The notes under the pieces: model-generated
What the model was told of the DNA's origin: nothing
The model's input: the letters and a program-made list of their open reading frames with translations, nothing else
Database searches by the model: none
Assembly: GCF_003286085.1 (NCBI RefSeq)
Contig: NW_020825312.1
Span: 5,270,001-5,334,000, forward strand
Reading direction: 5' to 3'
Length of the DNA stretch: 64,000 nucleotides
From: Drosophila persimilis
Lineage: Eukaryota; Arthropoda; Insecta; Diptera; Drosophilidae
Program-made: the position numbers and the translations under genes
Part shown: positions 50,737 through 60,959 of the stretch, piece after piece
Numbering within the stretch: position 1 is the first letter of the stretch
Layout of the letters: each line of letters starts with the position of its first letter

Positions 50737-51854
50737 ATGAACCTGTCTGCCATAGTCAGGAGTCTGCGTAAAAGTTTAGGGCTGGAGGCGAGTGCCTCGA
50801 AGCAGTACCCAGGCAAGGATGAGCAGAGTTCGACCTATTCAAGTGGAACCTCTACTTCCACGCCCAGTTCCATTGCCAGCTCGCCATTCGCCAGCGACGA
50901 CGAATACGAAAACACTTTGGAGGAGGATAGCGATCGTCTGCCCATTTCAGTGCCCCAGCTGAATCAGAGCCGTCATCCATACAAAGAGATGATCCAGCAG
51001 ATCCTCTATCAGGTCAGTGAGCTGGAGCACACGTTCTACGAGGATCAGCAGCAGGAGTTTAAGCTGCGCATGGCCCTGGAACGACAATCGGATAGAATAC
51101 AGGAGCTGCACTTCTCCCTGGACACGGAAAAGCAGCGCAATAGCCGATTGGTGCAGCTGCTCCGCGGCATAGACTCCTCGGGCGAGAGTGAGCCCGATGA
51201 GAGGATGCCAGGTGGATCCCATGTACAGTCCATTGGAGGAATTTTCGAGTCCATTAGTCCATTGCTCATGCAACAGCGGTACGTACGGCCTGAATGTATC
51301 CCAAATGCCAAGTGATCGTTGTCTCCCACAGCTACGATGAGCTTTCTGTCTCGCATCGTCAGAGTCGCCGGCAGCTGGCCAAAAAGGAAAAGGCCCATAG
51401 GCTCCTCAAGTGCGAGACGGAGGAACTCCAGGCCAAATACGACCATCTTTTCGATGAGTACCGCAACGAGCAGCGCCGCGTCGAGACGCTCTGTTCCCGG
51501 TTCCTGCAAATACACTCAATGAAAAAGAAGCAGATCGACAATCTGAAGCAATCTTTGGGCTATGCCAGTGACTGCATCTACCATGCCCAGGTGGTTATCG
51601 AGGCCTGCTCCCATCGGATATGTTCGGGTACCGCTAAAGAACCCCTTCATAACTTTGAAAGGACTCTGGGGATCTTTATGGATTCGTTGCCTAACTGTGA
51701 CTTGCACAAACTTAACGAACTCCAAGAACAACAAAAAAAAAAAGAACAAGAGTTGACCTCTCGGACCTTAGCTCTGGCATTGGCCGGTAATACTCGTAAG
51801 AGTGAGGCACTATCATCCTCAAAACGACAATATCGCAGGTCTTACGAACATTGA
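50737..51854 (+). CDS. Coiled-coil protein, unrecognised
   Basis: Two exons, 50737-51278 and 51332-51854, joined across a 53-bp intron (CAGCG|GTACGT...CCCACAG|CTACG). They encode 354 residues. Residues 1-20 are basic (IVRSLRKSLGL) and residues 30-55 are Ser/Thr-rich. From about 80 to 155 there is a Glu/Gln-rich helix (YKEMIQQILYQVSELEHTFY...RIQELHFSLDTEKQ). A second helical stretch runs from about 183 to 245 (RRQLAKKEKAHRLL...MKKKQIDNLKQSLGY), with a charged EQQKKKEQE tract near 320. There is no signal peptide, membrane span or catalytic motif. It could be a scaffold, cytoskeletal or centrosomal protein. I do not recognise an orthologue. Codon bias and clean splicing say it is a living gene. 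It runs divergently from the MPV17L-like gene. Confidence 0.85.
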
Positions 51855-52464
51855 ACTTTTGTTAGGTTAATTGGTGTTAGGTTAATTTTGATCGTAAAAA
51901 AAAAAATTGTTTCATTATACTTACTAATGAAAAGTAAAAACCAAAAAAAAAATGTTTACGTAAAAATAAAAATCAATTGAATGTAAATTATTATTTTGAT
52001 ATTCATTTTGACATTATTTTATATTATTTTGTTTTCAATTCATAAATTTCAGTCACCTCAACGACGTTTTGGAGGTAGGACCGTATTCATTTACGGCCAT
52101 CCGTATATTCCAGATTCTAAAGATGGTCATGAGATCTACTCAAGCAGTTCTCAAACCTAATTTTTGTCTCGAGTTATATATTTAGTACATATGTATGTAT
52201 GTAAGGGAGTATTCAGAGAGAGAGACCGATGGCCAGCAGCAGCGACAGAGTGAGATCGCAGCCCCCTCCGCATATGAAAAAGAGCGAGAGGGCGAGATCG
52301 AGAATCGATCGCCCGTACATAAAACCCAAGACCCCTGGAAGAGGTACTTCGCGCTGACAATCGACTACTATCGTCGTACAGAAACTTTTTGTTTAAAAAT
52401 TCTCAACACCGATGTTATTCGAAGCGAAAGCATCACAAAGGAAATTGTACAACAAAAAACAAAA
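51855..52464. other. Intergenic, no gene
   Basis: AT-rich 3' flank of the coiled-coil gene. Further right, GA-rich DNA (near 52215-52300) and a TACATAAAACCC box at 52315 could have served the decayed Tctex1-type gene that follows. Confidence 0.5.
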
Positions 52465-52862
52465 ATGTCACAGAGTAAGCACAAAAACGACAGTGCTCTG
52501 GAAAACTAGCGGCAGATACAGACACAGGAGACACACTGTGGCAAGTGAGCATATTTTGGAAGAGGCCAAATCCGATGCGACCCCAAAGGAGCTACCACAC
52601 GATGAGACAATACCAGTCAACGGATGTTACTATTTACCATGCCTACAATATGGGAGCAGCTTTTGGCAACAAGTTCCCTTGTCCATACATTCGCTATATA
52701 ATGCAACGTGTGCTCACGGAGAGACTGACTAGCGAGAGTTACGTTACGACGAAATCAATCTGGAGATGAAGGGACAGGGCTGTTTCTCTGGGGCTCGGGC
52801 TATATGGGATCAACTCTCAGATGATTATGTTTCCTATATCTTCGACGGTGATAGTTTTTTTT
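52465..52862 (+). pseudogene. Broken Tctex1-type dynein light chain gene
   Basis: An ATG at 52465 opens MSQSKHKNDSALEN and then stops. The +1 frame continues TVASEHILEEAKSD...NGCYY. A further shift gives IYHAYNMGAAFGNKFPC then YIRYIMQRVLTERLTSESY, which fits the start of a Tctex1 domain (family pattern V..II.EVL.E.L....Y). The frame changes again to GQGCFSGARAIWDQLSDDYV and SYIFDGDS, which fits the domain end (GQGV..ASRCLWD...D.......N.SLF). The middle of the domain (about 30 codons, with the RYK..V...IG block) is missing. So it has at least three frame changes and one deletion. Its place just before DCAF13 and SWEET fits an orthologue of D. melanogaster CG7276, as I recall it. It is possible, but unlikely, that assembly errors explain all breaks. 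Confidence 0.7.
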
Positions 52863-53569
52863 TTTTGTATTGCCAGTGTGTTTGGTTGTTATACGTATTA
52901 ATTTAACAGACGATATAAACTTTCAACGTTATATTTATAACTTTAAAAATACAGTTTTATTCTTTCTAAACATATTCGTCTGGACGATGAATATCAATTT
53001 TTTTGAAGTTTTAACCTACTTTCGCACCCCTTCTGGCTCTCAAAATGTCAGAATGATCTCCCTACTTTTCTTTACCCAAAAAGTTGGGGCATGACCAGTT
53101 TTTAACATTTGGTTTAGAATTTGCACCGTTTTAAAACACCCATAGCATCAATTGTTGTGTGTTCGGGCTCATATTCTTTTATCCATGATTAGTGACCACG
53201 ACTGCATTTGGATATCACATCTTAGCATCAATTGATGAGATTTTTTTTGGGGCATTTGTCAATTATGAAGTATCCTACAAGAACAATTATTTTTGATGGC
53301 CGAATGTTCATGCAGTATTGAATGTATCCTGGTTCCTTTATTGATTATGGTTCCTCCATTATTGAATTCGTTGTGCTAGTTTTTCGCAGGTGCTTTGTCA
53401 CGAAAAGCTGAACTCAGAAAAGTAAATCTAAGCACAGACAGAACCGTAGAGAAATTGCTATAAGCAGTATTTGGCCACTAAGTCAGTACATACAATGGGA
53501 GAGCCTTATGATTTATACAACTTACAAAATATAAATATTTCATACCTAATTATACGTAAGCCACAGAGT
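52863..53569. other. Intergenic, no gene
   Basis: AT-rich DNA starting with a T-run. No coding, RNA gene or clear repeat is seen. Confidence 0.5.
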
Positions 53570-54058
53570 TGGTATCGGAGCTGATGACTGCAGTATTCTC
53601 TATCTCTCTAGAGAGACAAATAGAGAGGAACCACGACCACTAGTTATGATTTCATGTTAATTGTTGCTCTCCGTTTATCCTCTATTCACCTATTAAGCAT
53701 TTTATTAGTTTTAGAATATTTCATTTGCTTGTATTTTTCCTCAACAGTTTTTTATTCTCTCTCTCCCTCTTCTCATACCAACACCAGCAGTGTTTCTGTC
53801 TCGCTTCTTTCCGCCGGTAACGCGCACAGCACGAGGAAGAGTGTGTGTGTGAGAGAGAGAGAATGATTAGGCGCATGGAAAGGTTTGCGTAGCGTTGCTC
53901 TTGCTATTATAGTCTCCGAGATCTAAGCGCTCATCTGACGGACAGACAGACATGGCTATATCGGCTAGGTTATTGATGCTGATCCAGAATAAACATACTT
54001 TATGGGGTAAGAAGCCGCTTCCTTCTGGTGTTGCACACATCCACCACATAACACATCC
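53570..54058 (-). mobile_element. DINE-like element, minus orientation
   Basis: Read on the minus strand it has TGTGTGCAACACCAGAAGGA, then ACCCCATAAAGTATG, GATCAGCATCAATAACC and CATGTCTGTCTGTCCGTC, followed by GAGACTATAATAGCAAGAGC. It reaches CTCTCTCACACACACTCTTC and ends near GATACCAAC. These are the DINE landmarks in the right order, diverged. It lies between the two dead genes. Confidence 0.6.
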
Positions 54059-54159
54059 TTAAATACGTGTTTCTTTTTTCATTTTATCCGGTCCCGCAAG
54101 ATCTGGGCCACTCGCACCTCGTTCTTGCTGAAAGCGTTGGCCAGCTCAACCTTTAACTC

Positions 54160-55315
54160 AGCTCCTTAGTTTCCTCGCGGCTGGGTATGCAAGTAGGCGA
54201 GCTGGCTCTCGATGCCTCTCGAGCTCGTGGAATGTTGGACCGGACTATACTCCGCGAAAACTTGACTGCTGTTTATACCACCTTAAACTGGTATCGCCTT
54301 TGGACCTGGGGTCCTTGTAGAAGGCATTGTGGTAGTGGTAACCTGGCACACTCGTCCAGTCTTTTCGCTCCATCTTCATCCGCAGCTTGGTCGCGTTGCA
54401 CCTCAAATGAAATATCCTGCAGATTCTCTATTGTGTTTTTAAAGTCTTTAAAAGGGAGTGCTTGACGGCGTGCTTCCCTGCGAGGAGAATACATTTCAGT
54501 ATGCAGTGATTTCCAATTATTTTTGGCTATGCTTACTGCTTACTGTTTTATTTATTATCTTCGATGGAGCCATTAGAAGTCGATTCTTTAGCTCGGGCAG
54601 AGTTCCCAGCCATCGCAGAGCAGGGCGGCCGATATGCAAAGCTGTGGGAAGGTGGAATTAGGATATTGTTAGTGTAAGAATTGGGCAGATATCGTGTCTT
54701 TCCAATCACCTTGTTGAAAATCTCACTGAAAATCTCCTGGCCGCTTGCAGCAGTCGGCCTCGTCGTGGACATTTTCACAGTTGTCACAGGTGGTACGATT
54801 GCAGATCAGAGCCTTGTCGTTGCCCTCGGCTGACTATCAGCTGAATCTGCCGGGCAGTCTTTTCGTCTCAGCGCTAGAAGGCGGATATACAGTCGTTGTT
54901 CATGTCACTACTCCCCGCCACTTAAAATTATCTGTCCGGATGGCCTGATGACTGCCGACATCTGAGCAGAAGAGCAGCCGCCTCACCTTCATGGCATGCA
55001 CGGCAATGTTGCGAGGCTTCTGCAAGTTCGCCCAAGAAGCTAAAAGAGGAAACGTTTTAGAACACAGCTCAATAGGGTGAGAGAGCTTCACCTGGGCACG
55101 GATATTCTTGCCGGACACCGACATTTGGGCAGTTTGGCGTAGCTGGCGGGGATGCAGGGCACGTCCTTGGCGAGGCTGTGGCTCTGGCCAGTCTTGATCA
55201 ATGTCCCCGCTGCTCCAGTCGCTCCAGTACACGTAGTCCTAGCTGCCAACCAGTACCGACACTTGTTGCCATCCAGCGTCTCGTCTCCAATCAAATCTGA
55301 TGGCCATGATTATAG
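54160..55315 (-). pseudogene. Decayed LDL-receptor-family gene
   Basis: On the minus strand, in order: DETLDGNKCRYWLAA, then (shifted) YVYWSDWSSGDI, which is YWTD-propeller-like. Next comes PCIPASYAKLPKCRCP. A preserved intron follows (CCCAG|GTGAAG...CTTTTAG|CTTC, about 52 bp), then LQKPRNIAVHAMK and RLLFCSDVGSHQAIRT, again YWTD-like. After that come class-A-like pieces: NNDCISAF, CNRTTCDNCENVHDEADC and CISAALLCDGWELCP. The order propeller, then cysteine-rich LDLa repeats, is that of LRP/megalin-type receptors. Frames change repeatedly and stops are frequent. Because an intron is kept, this is an unprocessed relic, not a retrocopy. The segment at 54160-54500 (GYHYHNAFYKDPRSKG) may be its far end, but is not identified. 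Confidence 0.6.
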
Positions 55316-55347
55316 CTCGAATCCGGCGTATGGTGTCCGTGGGGAGG

Positions 55348-55485
55348 GGGCGACCTCATACCGATATACCGTCGGTTCAATTTTTACCTCAAAAATACCG
55401 AAAAGTATTAAAAATAACGTAACCGGTCGCCCAGATTGCAGGTGAACCATTAAATTCATGGTATATTTTTTTTTAGGTATATTTC
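55348..55485. promoter_or_regulatory. Cluster of GGTATATTT-type core motifs
   Basis: Copies of GGTATATTT at about 55459 and 55476, and reverse or related copies (GATATACCG, AAAATACCG) upstream, match the core of Drosophila promoter motif 6 (KTYRGTATWTTT). They lie 30-170 bp upstream of the DRE/motif 1 pair of the DCAF13 gene. Confidence 0.5.
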
Positions 55486-55496
55486 AACTCAAATCT

Positions 55497-55530
55497 TATC
55501 GATAGTTCCGCGGTCTGCGCGGTCACACTG
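55497..55530 (+). promoter_or_regulatory. DRE plus motif 1 housekeeping promoter of DCAF13
   Basis: TATCGATA at 55497-55504 is a perfect DRE (DREF/BEAF-32 site). CGGTCACACTG at 55520-55530 is a perfect Ohler motif 1 (YGGTCACACTR, bound by M1BP), which usually lies at or just next to the start site. The DCAF13 ATG is 76 bases further on. No TATA box is present. This is the typical TATA-less, broadly active fly promoter type. Confidence 0.85.
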
Positions 55531-55605
55531 TTCACTTGCGCACATGTTTGTTTTCCTTTGCATTATTTTTCTTTTACGCCGTAATTAACGTAAATAAATG
55601 CTATC

Positions 55606-57063
55606 ATGAAGGTTAAAATGATAAGTCGCAACCCGGACAACTATGTCCGGGAAACCAAGCTGCAGCAACACAAAAGTGAGTCCACAGTAATGCCCTAGCC
55701 AGCATCATTTATATGTTGCTCTAAAAATTGTAGTGCCCCGCAACTATGATCCATCGCTGCATCCACTGGAGGGCCCCAGGGAATATGTGCGTGCGCTGAA
55801 TGCCACCAAACTGGATCGCGTATTTGCCAAACCTTTTGTCTGCAATTTGAGTGGACATCGCGACGGCGTTTCCTGCTTTGGCAAGCATCCCAAGCTGCTC
55901 TCCACGCTAGCCACCGGAGCCTACGACGGCGAGGTGCGTATCTGGGACCTGGCGAATCGCGTGAGTGCCCGGAGCTTTGTGGCCCACAATGGATTTGTGC
56001 GGGGAATCGCGTATGCGAAGGATGGAGAACGTATCTTCACCGTCGGCGATGACAAAACCATTAAGGTTTGGAACTCACAGGCACCGGAGGTGGGCGAGGA
56101 GGAGGAGCCGGTCAACACAATACTGAGTCGATATGGCATGCATGGCATTTCGCACAACCGCAAAGACAACAGCTTTGCCACGTGTGGCGAGGTGTGCGCC
56201 ATTTGGGATGAGCAGCACAATGATCCTCTGAAGACGCTTAAATGGGGAGTGGACACCCTGCACACGATTTCGTACAATCCGGTGGAGACCAATGTGCTGG
56301 CCTGCTGTGCCAGCGATCGTAGCATCATACTATACGATCAACGTGAGGCTCAACCGCTGCGCAAGGTGGTGTTAACCATGAAGAGCAACAAGCTGGCCTG
56401 GAATCCCATGGAGGCGTTCAACTTTACAGTGGCCAACGAAGACTGCAAGTAGGTGAAGGGAGGGACATTTGGGAGTCGTATAGGACGTTAATAACTATTT
56501 TCCTTTGCAGTCTCTATACCTTTGACACACGTAAACTTCAAACTCCTCTAAAGGTGCACTTCGATCACGTTTCCGCCGTAACCGATGTGGACTATGCACC
56601 CACAGGGAAGGAATTCGTCTCTGCTAGCTATGACAAGACTATACGCATCTATCATGCCCATCAGAGTCATTCCCGAGACATTTACCATACCAAGCGAATG
56701 CAACATGTGGTCTGTTGTGCCTGGTCTTTGGATAATCGATATATTTTCTCTGGCTCCGACGAAATGAACGTGCGCATGTGGAAATCGAACGCGTCGGAGA
56801 AGCTGGGAATCATTCGCCCAAGAGAACGTACTAATTTCAACTATCAGGAGGCCCTCAAGGAAAAGTACGCTGCACATCCGCAAATCAAACGCATCGCACG
56901 TCATCGTCAAGTGCCGCGCCATGTTCTCAATGCCCAGAGAAAGATGCGTGCGGGCAAAGAGAAGGACCAAGTAAAGGAGGCCAATGTGCGAAAGCACTCC
57001 AAGCCCGGCAAAGTACCCTACGTCAGCGAGAAGAAAAAGCATGTACTGAAGGAAGAAGTCTAA
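55606..57063 (+). CDS. CG7275 orthologue (DCAF13): DCAF13/Sof1 WD40 ribosome-biogenesis factor
   Basis: Three exons: 55606-55675, 55734-56448 and 56511-57063. All have GT-AG introns (58 and 62 bp) and join to 445 residues, the same length I recall for human DCAF13. It starts MKVKMISRNPDNYVRETK. WD40 repeats fill the body: GHRDGVSC...GEVRIWDLANR, HNGFVRGIAY...DKTIKVWNS, then SASYDKTIRIYHA and SGSDEMNVRMWKS. The C-terminal Sof1 domain (from about residue 375) contains KEKYAAHPQIKRIARHRQVP and a Lys-rich tail. Sof1/DCAF13 acts in the nucleolus in the U3 snoRNP (SSU processome) for 18S rRNA maturation, and in animals also as a CUL4-DDB1 substrate receptor. The DRE/motif 1 promoter fits its housekeeping role. 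The symbol rests on memory of the fly orthologue. Confidence 0.95.
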
Positions 57064-57180
57064 ATACGTTTACAAACCAAGTAGTCGAATAAGTAAAACA
57101 GAAACACACGTAGGACCATACCATACCATACCATTGATAATGAAAAGAAAGTAACGAAGAACGAAATGTGTTTTGGAAAC

Positions 57181-57290
57181 GATAAGCCCGAGCGGGCGAT
57201 AACGATAACAGCTGGGGAAACGTGGCGAAATCTGGAACATTTTTGTTTATAAAAGGTGGACAGCCCCGCCAGTTGGAGCTCATTGTTACG
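57181..57290 (+). promoter_or_regulatory. TATA promoter with clustered GATA sites for the SWEET gene
   Basis: Three GATAA words at 57181, 57198 and 57204 (two in tandem) lie about 45 bp upstream of TATAAAAG at 57248-57255. A TCATTG initiator-like word has its A at 57282. This differs from the TATA-less promoters of the neighbours. GATA clusters of this sort drive fly midgut and fat-body genes, so regulated, tissue-restricted expression is inferred. More GATA words (CTTATC) occur in intron 1 near 57858 and 57893. Confidence 0.65.
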
Positions 57291-57415
57291 GTGCCAGTCG
57301 GTCGTTAGGTTTTTGTTTTCGTTGTTGATTTGTTTATACTCGAAGAGAAGAGACTCTCCCCTTTCGGCTCGCACGCAAAACTCGTTTACGTTTGACACAT
57401 AAAATCCAATTAAAC

Positions 57416-59473
57416 ATGGAGGCACTGGGCGATCTTTTGGCACCCCACAGCGAGCTCATTGCCAAGGTGGCCGGCACAATTACTACCCTGCAATTTCTGT
57501 CCGGTATAGCGCTGCTCAACGACATTCGTAAGAAGGGCAGCAGCGATGTTTATCCAGTCGGACCGTTTCTAGGCGGCGTGGTCCTGTAAGTACGTGCCCC
57601 TGCACTACACACACTGTCATCGAAGAGTGCATCTGTGTGGGCATTGATTAAATTTTTGAATTGTCGCCATGACACCGCAGAATCGGTTAGCTCAAGGACG
57701 CACCTAAAATCGTTTTACGTTCTATTCAATGATACAGAAATTGGCGATTACATCACGCCCAAATGAAAGCAGAAAGCTGCTCCGATCATCTCAGTCAGTC
57801 AACCATTACAATTTCAAATAATTTCTTTTGACCTTGTCATACAAGAATCTGTCGTTTCTTATCGATGGCAAGCCCCAGCCAACACGTAGCTCTTATCTAA
57901 ATGTTTATTTGTAAAGTTCTAACTTAGTATTCCGATCTGCCAGTCTGCTCAATGAAGGATAGTCGGACGTCGCTAATCGCTCATAAGACAAGCCCCGATA
58001 AGCGGCTCGCCCACTCCACGTGCTCGGAATGAGAAATCAGAGTTGGTCTCTCTCTCTCTCTCTCTCTCTGTGCTCAGTGGGGGTGGCACCGTATACTGTG
58101 TCCAGTGTAAAGACGCCCGAACATGCAACAGTTGGGTGCCCTGCTGCAAGGTGTAGGTGTGTAGCAAGGTCAATGTTACCTTGTGGACCTGTGTCGTTAT
58201 ATATCACCATAATCGAAATTATTTCACCACCATGGAGGTTTTTACTGATAAAATGGTAGCTGACACATTTTTGTAGTCTACTTTTAATGTTATCAACAGA
58301 GCCCGATAAATTAGCATGATTTGTAATTAAACAAAATTCCACAGCTGGTCTACTGCAAAACCCGTTTGACCAGAATATTTACCACAGTAGAATCTCTTAG
58401 AATGCATAAGAGATGGAAATCTCCGGCTAGTTGTACGTATACATATACGGACCAAAATCGCATAATTTAGCAACACACAAAACAGGTTTTTTTTTGCACT
58501 ATGAGCATAAATAGGAAAATCTTCAGCAGAGGACTGAAGCCAATTATATTTCTCAGAAGCTCGCATACTGCTATTCATTCATTAAACTTTCTGAAACAAT
58601 CGACAGAAGATATGCCTGAATATAAACTAAACAACAATAAGGCGATCGTCTCTAAACCTTTTTGGGATCTGTTCCCCGTTCTGTCGAATGCAACTAACGT
58701 TAAATTTTATGATTCTGGATATGTGTACATATATGTATGTATGTATGTTTGTATGTACATATGTAGTAGGTGTACTCGAATTTTTGTTAATTAATTAATC
58801 GAGTATACAATTTAAATTGGCTTCAGGGGAAGATCGAAACTTGGCTACACTTCTATTCATAAAAACCATTTTTCCCATTCCAGAACGGTTCTCAGCTTGA
58901 AGCTGGCCAATATTATGAATGATGCTGCCATGATAAACACTAATTTAATTGGATTGGTGATAAACTTTGTGTTTCTTGGCGGCTTCTACTACTATGCCTC
59001 CAGTGGTAGCAGGGGAAACATCTGGAAGCAGATTGGTTACGCATCCATATTCCTGTTGGCGTGCACTGCATATGCAAACTTTGAGGATCCCAAGAAGATT
59101 GAGTTCCGTCTGGGAATGCTCATCACGGGAATCCTTGTGTGGCTGGTGGGCTCACCCCTCCTGCACCTTCCTAAAATCATTGCGAAGAAGAGCACCGAGG
59201 GCATGCCCTTTCCAATTATATTGTCTGGTAACCTGGTAGCCACTTCCTGGATGCTGTACGCCATCTCCATAAAGAATACTGTGATGGTGGTAAGTTGAGA
59301 GGGCAGCAGCTTTTATAAGAATCATCCACTTGATGTACGATTTTTACATTTAGCTCCAAAACTTGTTGCTTCTGATCTTGGGTGGAATTCAGCTGTCGAT
59401 GTTTGCCATTTACCCGAATAAGCCAGCTGCCAAGAAGCCGGCGGCCAAGAAGGACAGCAAGAAGGAGAAATAA
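57416..59473 (+). CDS. CG7272 orthologue: SWEET-family sugar transporter
   Basis: Three exons: 57416-57585, 58884-59289 and 59354-59473. Intron 1 is 1,298 bp and intron 2 is 64 bp. The join gives 231 residues. The start at 57416 has a good context (TTAAACATGG). The protein shows the seven-helix plan of SWEETs: a first MtN3/saliva triple helix (residues about 10-95, with AKVAGTITTLQFLSGIALL and VGPFLGGVVLTVLSLKLANI), a linker helix (NLIGLVINFVFLGGFYYYA) and a second MtN3 repeat (FRLGMLITGILVWLVGSPLL...NLVATSWMLYAISIKN). The tail is Lys/Ala-rich (KPAAKKPAAKKDSKKEK). SWEETs move mono- or disaccharides down their gradient across plasma or internal membranes. Flies have this gene and saliva (slv); position next to DCAF13 favours CG7272. 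Confidence 0.92.
58037..58068. repeat. (TC)n run in SWEET intron 1
   Basis: Twelve or so TC units in the large first intron, followed by other short TATG repeats near 58733-58765. No exon lies here. Confidence 0.85.
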
Positions 59474-59655
59474 TTTTGTGAGCGGACTATTAATGGATTA
59501 ATTAACCAATTAATATGTAGCTAGAATTGCGAAGTAATCAAATTGCATATTGCTTGAATTTACACTAAATCGCCAAAACAAAATCAAAACCAATTGAAAT
59601 TTGTCCTATACAAATTATTTTTCTACATACATACATATATGCGATATTTTCCTAA

Positions 59656-59661
59656 AATAAA
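59656..59661 (+). terminator. Poly(A) signal of the SWEET gene
   Basis: AATAAA lies 183 bases after the SWEET stop codon; a second AATAAA follows near 59693. Either could end the transcript, before the convergent OTUD6 gene. Confidence 0.6.
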
Positions 59662-59848
59662 TCATTCTAAGAGCGAAAGTTGAGGGGAGACAAATAAAAA
59701 TCCTCAGCTATCTAATGAACAATTGTTACTATTATTGTACATAGCTACTAAGTACTTGCAAATTTTTGACAATAATTCAAATCTTCCAATGCGTATTTAT
59801 AAATAAAAATAGTTAAACTGTTACAAATTCAATAGATTTCTGACTCCT

Positions 59849-60802
59849 TTATGGCTCGGCTTCCACTGGCACTGTGGAGTTATAATGGGCACCCAACTGG
59901 TAGATATGACGATGGTAGCACAGTACCAGGGGAGCACCGCCAAATTCCTCCTGCCCTAGCAGTGTAGGAGCTCCCTCGGCTTGGATGACTTCAATGGGAA
60001 CTTTCAGCAGCGAGGAGATTGCCTTCAGTTCGATGTGACCACCCCATGCGTGGTTGTCCTCTATGTCTTTGCAGTATTGCTCGAACTGCTCGTCATTTAA
60101 CAGATCTCCAGTCTCCGGATGGGTCATATAGCATATGAAAGCGTCCTTTTGGGCACGCACATAATTGGCTGTCTCCTTGCGCAGCTCTTGCACGCTGTGG
60201 CCGGGCAGAGCATTGGCAATTAACTGATGGCGCACAGCATGGTACAAGCAGTCTCCATCGGAGGCTATGGAGTGCAGGGCCAGCTGCCGACTGGCCAACT
60301 TGTCTGTGATCTGCTGGAGTTCGATCCATTTGAGCGATGGGCCATCGTTGGCTGCATTCTGGAGTTCCTCGCGGATTTCCGCCTCGCGTTCGCGGGCCTC
60401 CCGTGACTTCTTGTCGCGCCGCTTTTGGGCTTTAGACACACGCTGCTGCGTTCCAGGTTCCTGCGACTGTTTCTTTCCGTCGTCCTCGCTTTTGGCTGGT
60501 TCGCTTCCAGCAGGCGGCGCCTCTGCAACGGGTTGATTCTTGGGCAGCTCAGACACATCTTTGCTTTCGTCTGCCTGAAGTTCGATCTTTTGACGCTGCT
60601 CCAGCTCACTCTCCAGGCGTGACATCTCCTCTAGGAACTCCTTGCGCTTGGATTTATTGTTCTTGGGCGCATTCTTCTTCATGGCCTGCAACTTGGCCTG
60701 AAGTTCTTTGCGCTCGCGGCGATGGCGAGAGGCAACATCCTCCAGATTGACCTCTTTCACCTTTGATTCCAGCTCAAATATAACCCCGCCATCACTTGCC
60801 AT
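59849..60802 (-). CDS. CG7857 orthologue (OTUD6): OTUD6-type ovarian-tumour deubiquitinase
   Basis: One intronless frame of 317 residues. I take the ATG at 60802 (MASDGGVIFE). Residues 20-150 are charged and helical (RHRRERKELQAKLQAMKKN, then Lys/Arg-rich QKRRDKKSREARER), as in OTUD6 proteins. The OTU domain spans about 175-312. It has the catalytic motif SDGDCLYHAV with Cys185, the helix EQYCKDIEDNHAWGGHIELK, VPIEVIQAE, and the catalytic His306 in YQLGAHYNST. OTUD6 enzymes remove ubiquitin from ribosomal and translation-related proteins; in flies the orthologue has been tied to translation and stress resistance. It lies tail to tail with the SWEET gene (376 bp between stops) and has a motif 1 promoter. 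The symbol is from memory. Confidence 0.93.
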   Translation of the reverse strand: MASDGGVIFELESKVKEVNLEDVASRHRRERKELQAKLQAMKKNAPKNNKSKRKEFLEEMSRLESELEQRQKIELQADESKDVSELPKNQPVAEAPPAGSEPAKSEDDGKKQSQEPGTQQRVSKAQKRRDKKSREAREREAEIREELQNAANDGPSLKWIELQQITDKLASRQLALHSIASDGDCLYHAVRHQLIANALPGHSVQELRKETANYVRAQKDAFICYMTHPETGDLLNDEQFEQYCKDIEDNHAWGGHIELKAISSLLKVPIEVIQAEGAPTLLGQEEFGGAPLVLCYHRHIYQLGAHYNSTVPVEAEP

Positions 60803-60848
60803 CTTCAATTTAATTTAATTTTAATAAAAATAACTATGCTGTCGGTAT

Positions 60849-60950
60849 TAATGTGACCGCGGTATTATCGTTAAAATATACCGTCCGTCCCTCAGAAATA
60901 TACCAAAATATACCGTCTCATTTTAAAAATATACCGTAAATATACTGACG
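60849..60950 (-). promoter_or_regulatory. Motif 1 plus GGTATATTT cluster promoter of OTUD6
   Basis: On the minus strand CGGTCACATTA at 60859-60849 is motif 1 with one mismatch, 47 bases upstream of the OTUD6 ATG. Just behind it are four to five copies of GGTATATTT (motif 6 core) between 60870 and 60945. The same pair of motifs marks the DCAF13 promoter, so the two genes probably share constitutive control by M1BP-type factors. Confidence 0.75.
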
Positions 60951-60959
60951 AATTCAAGT

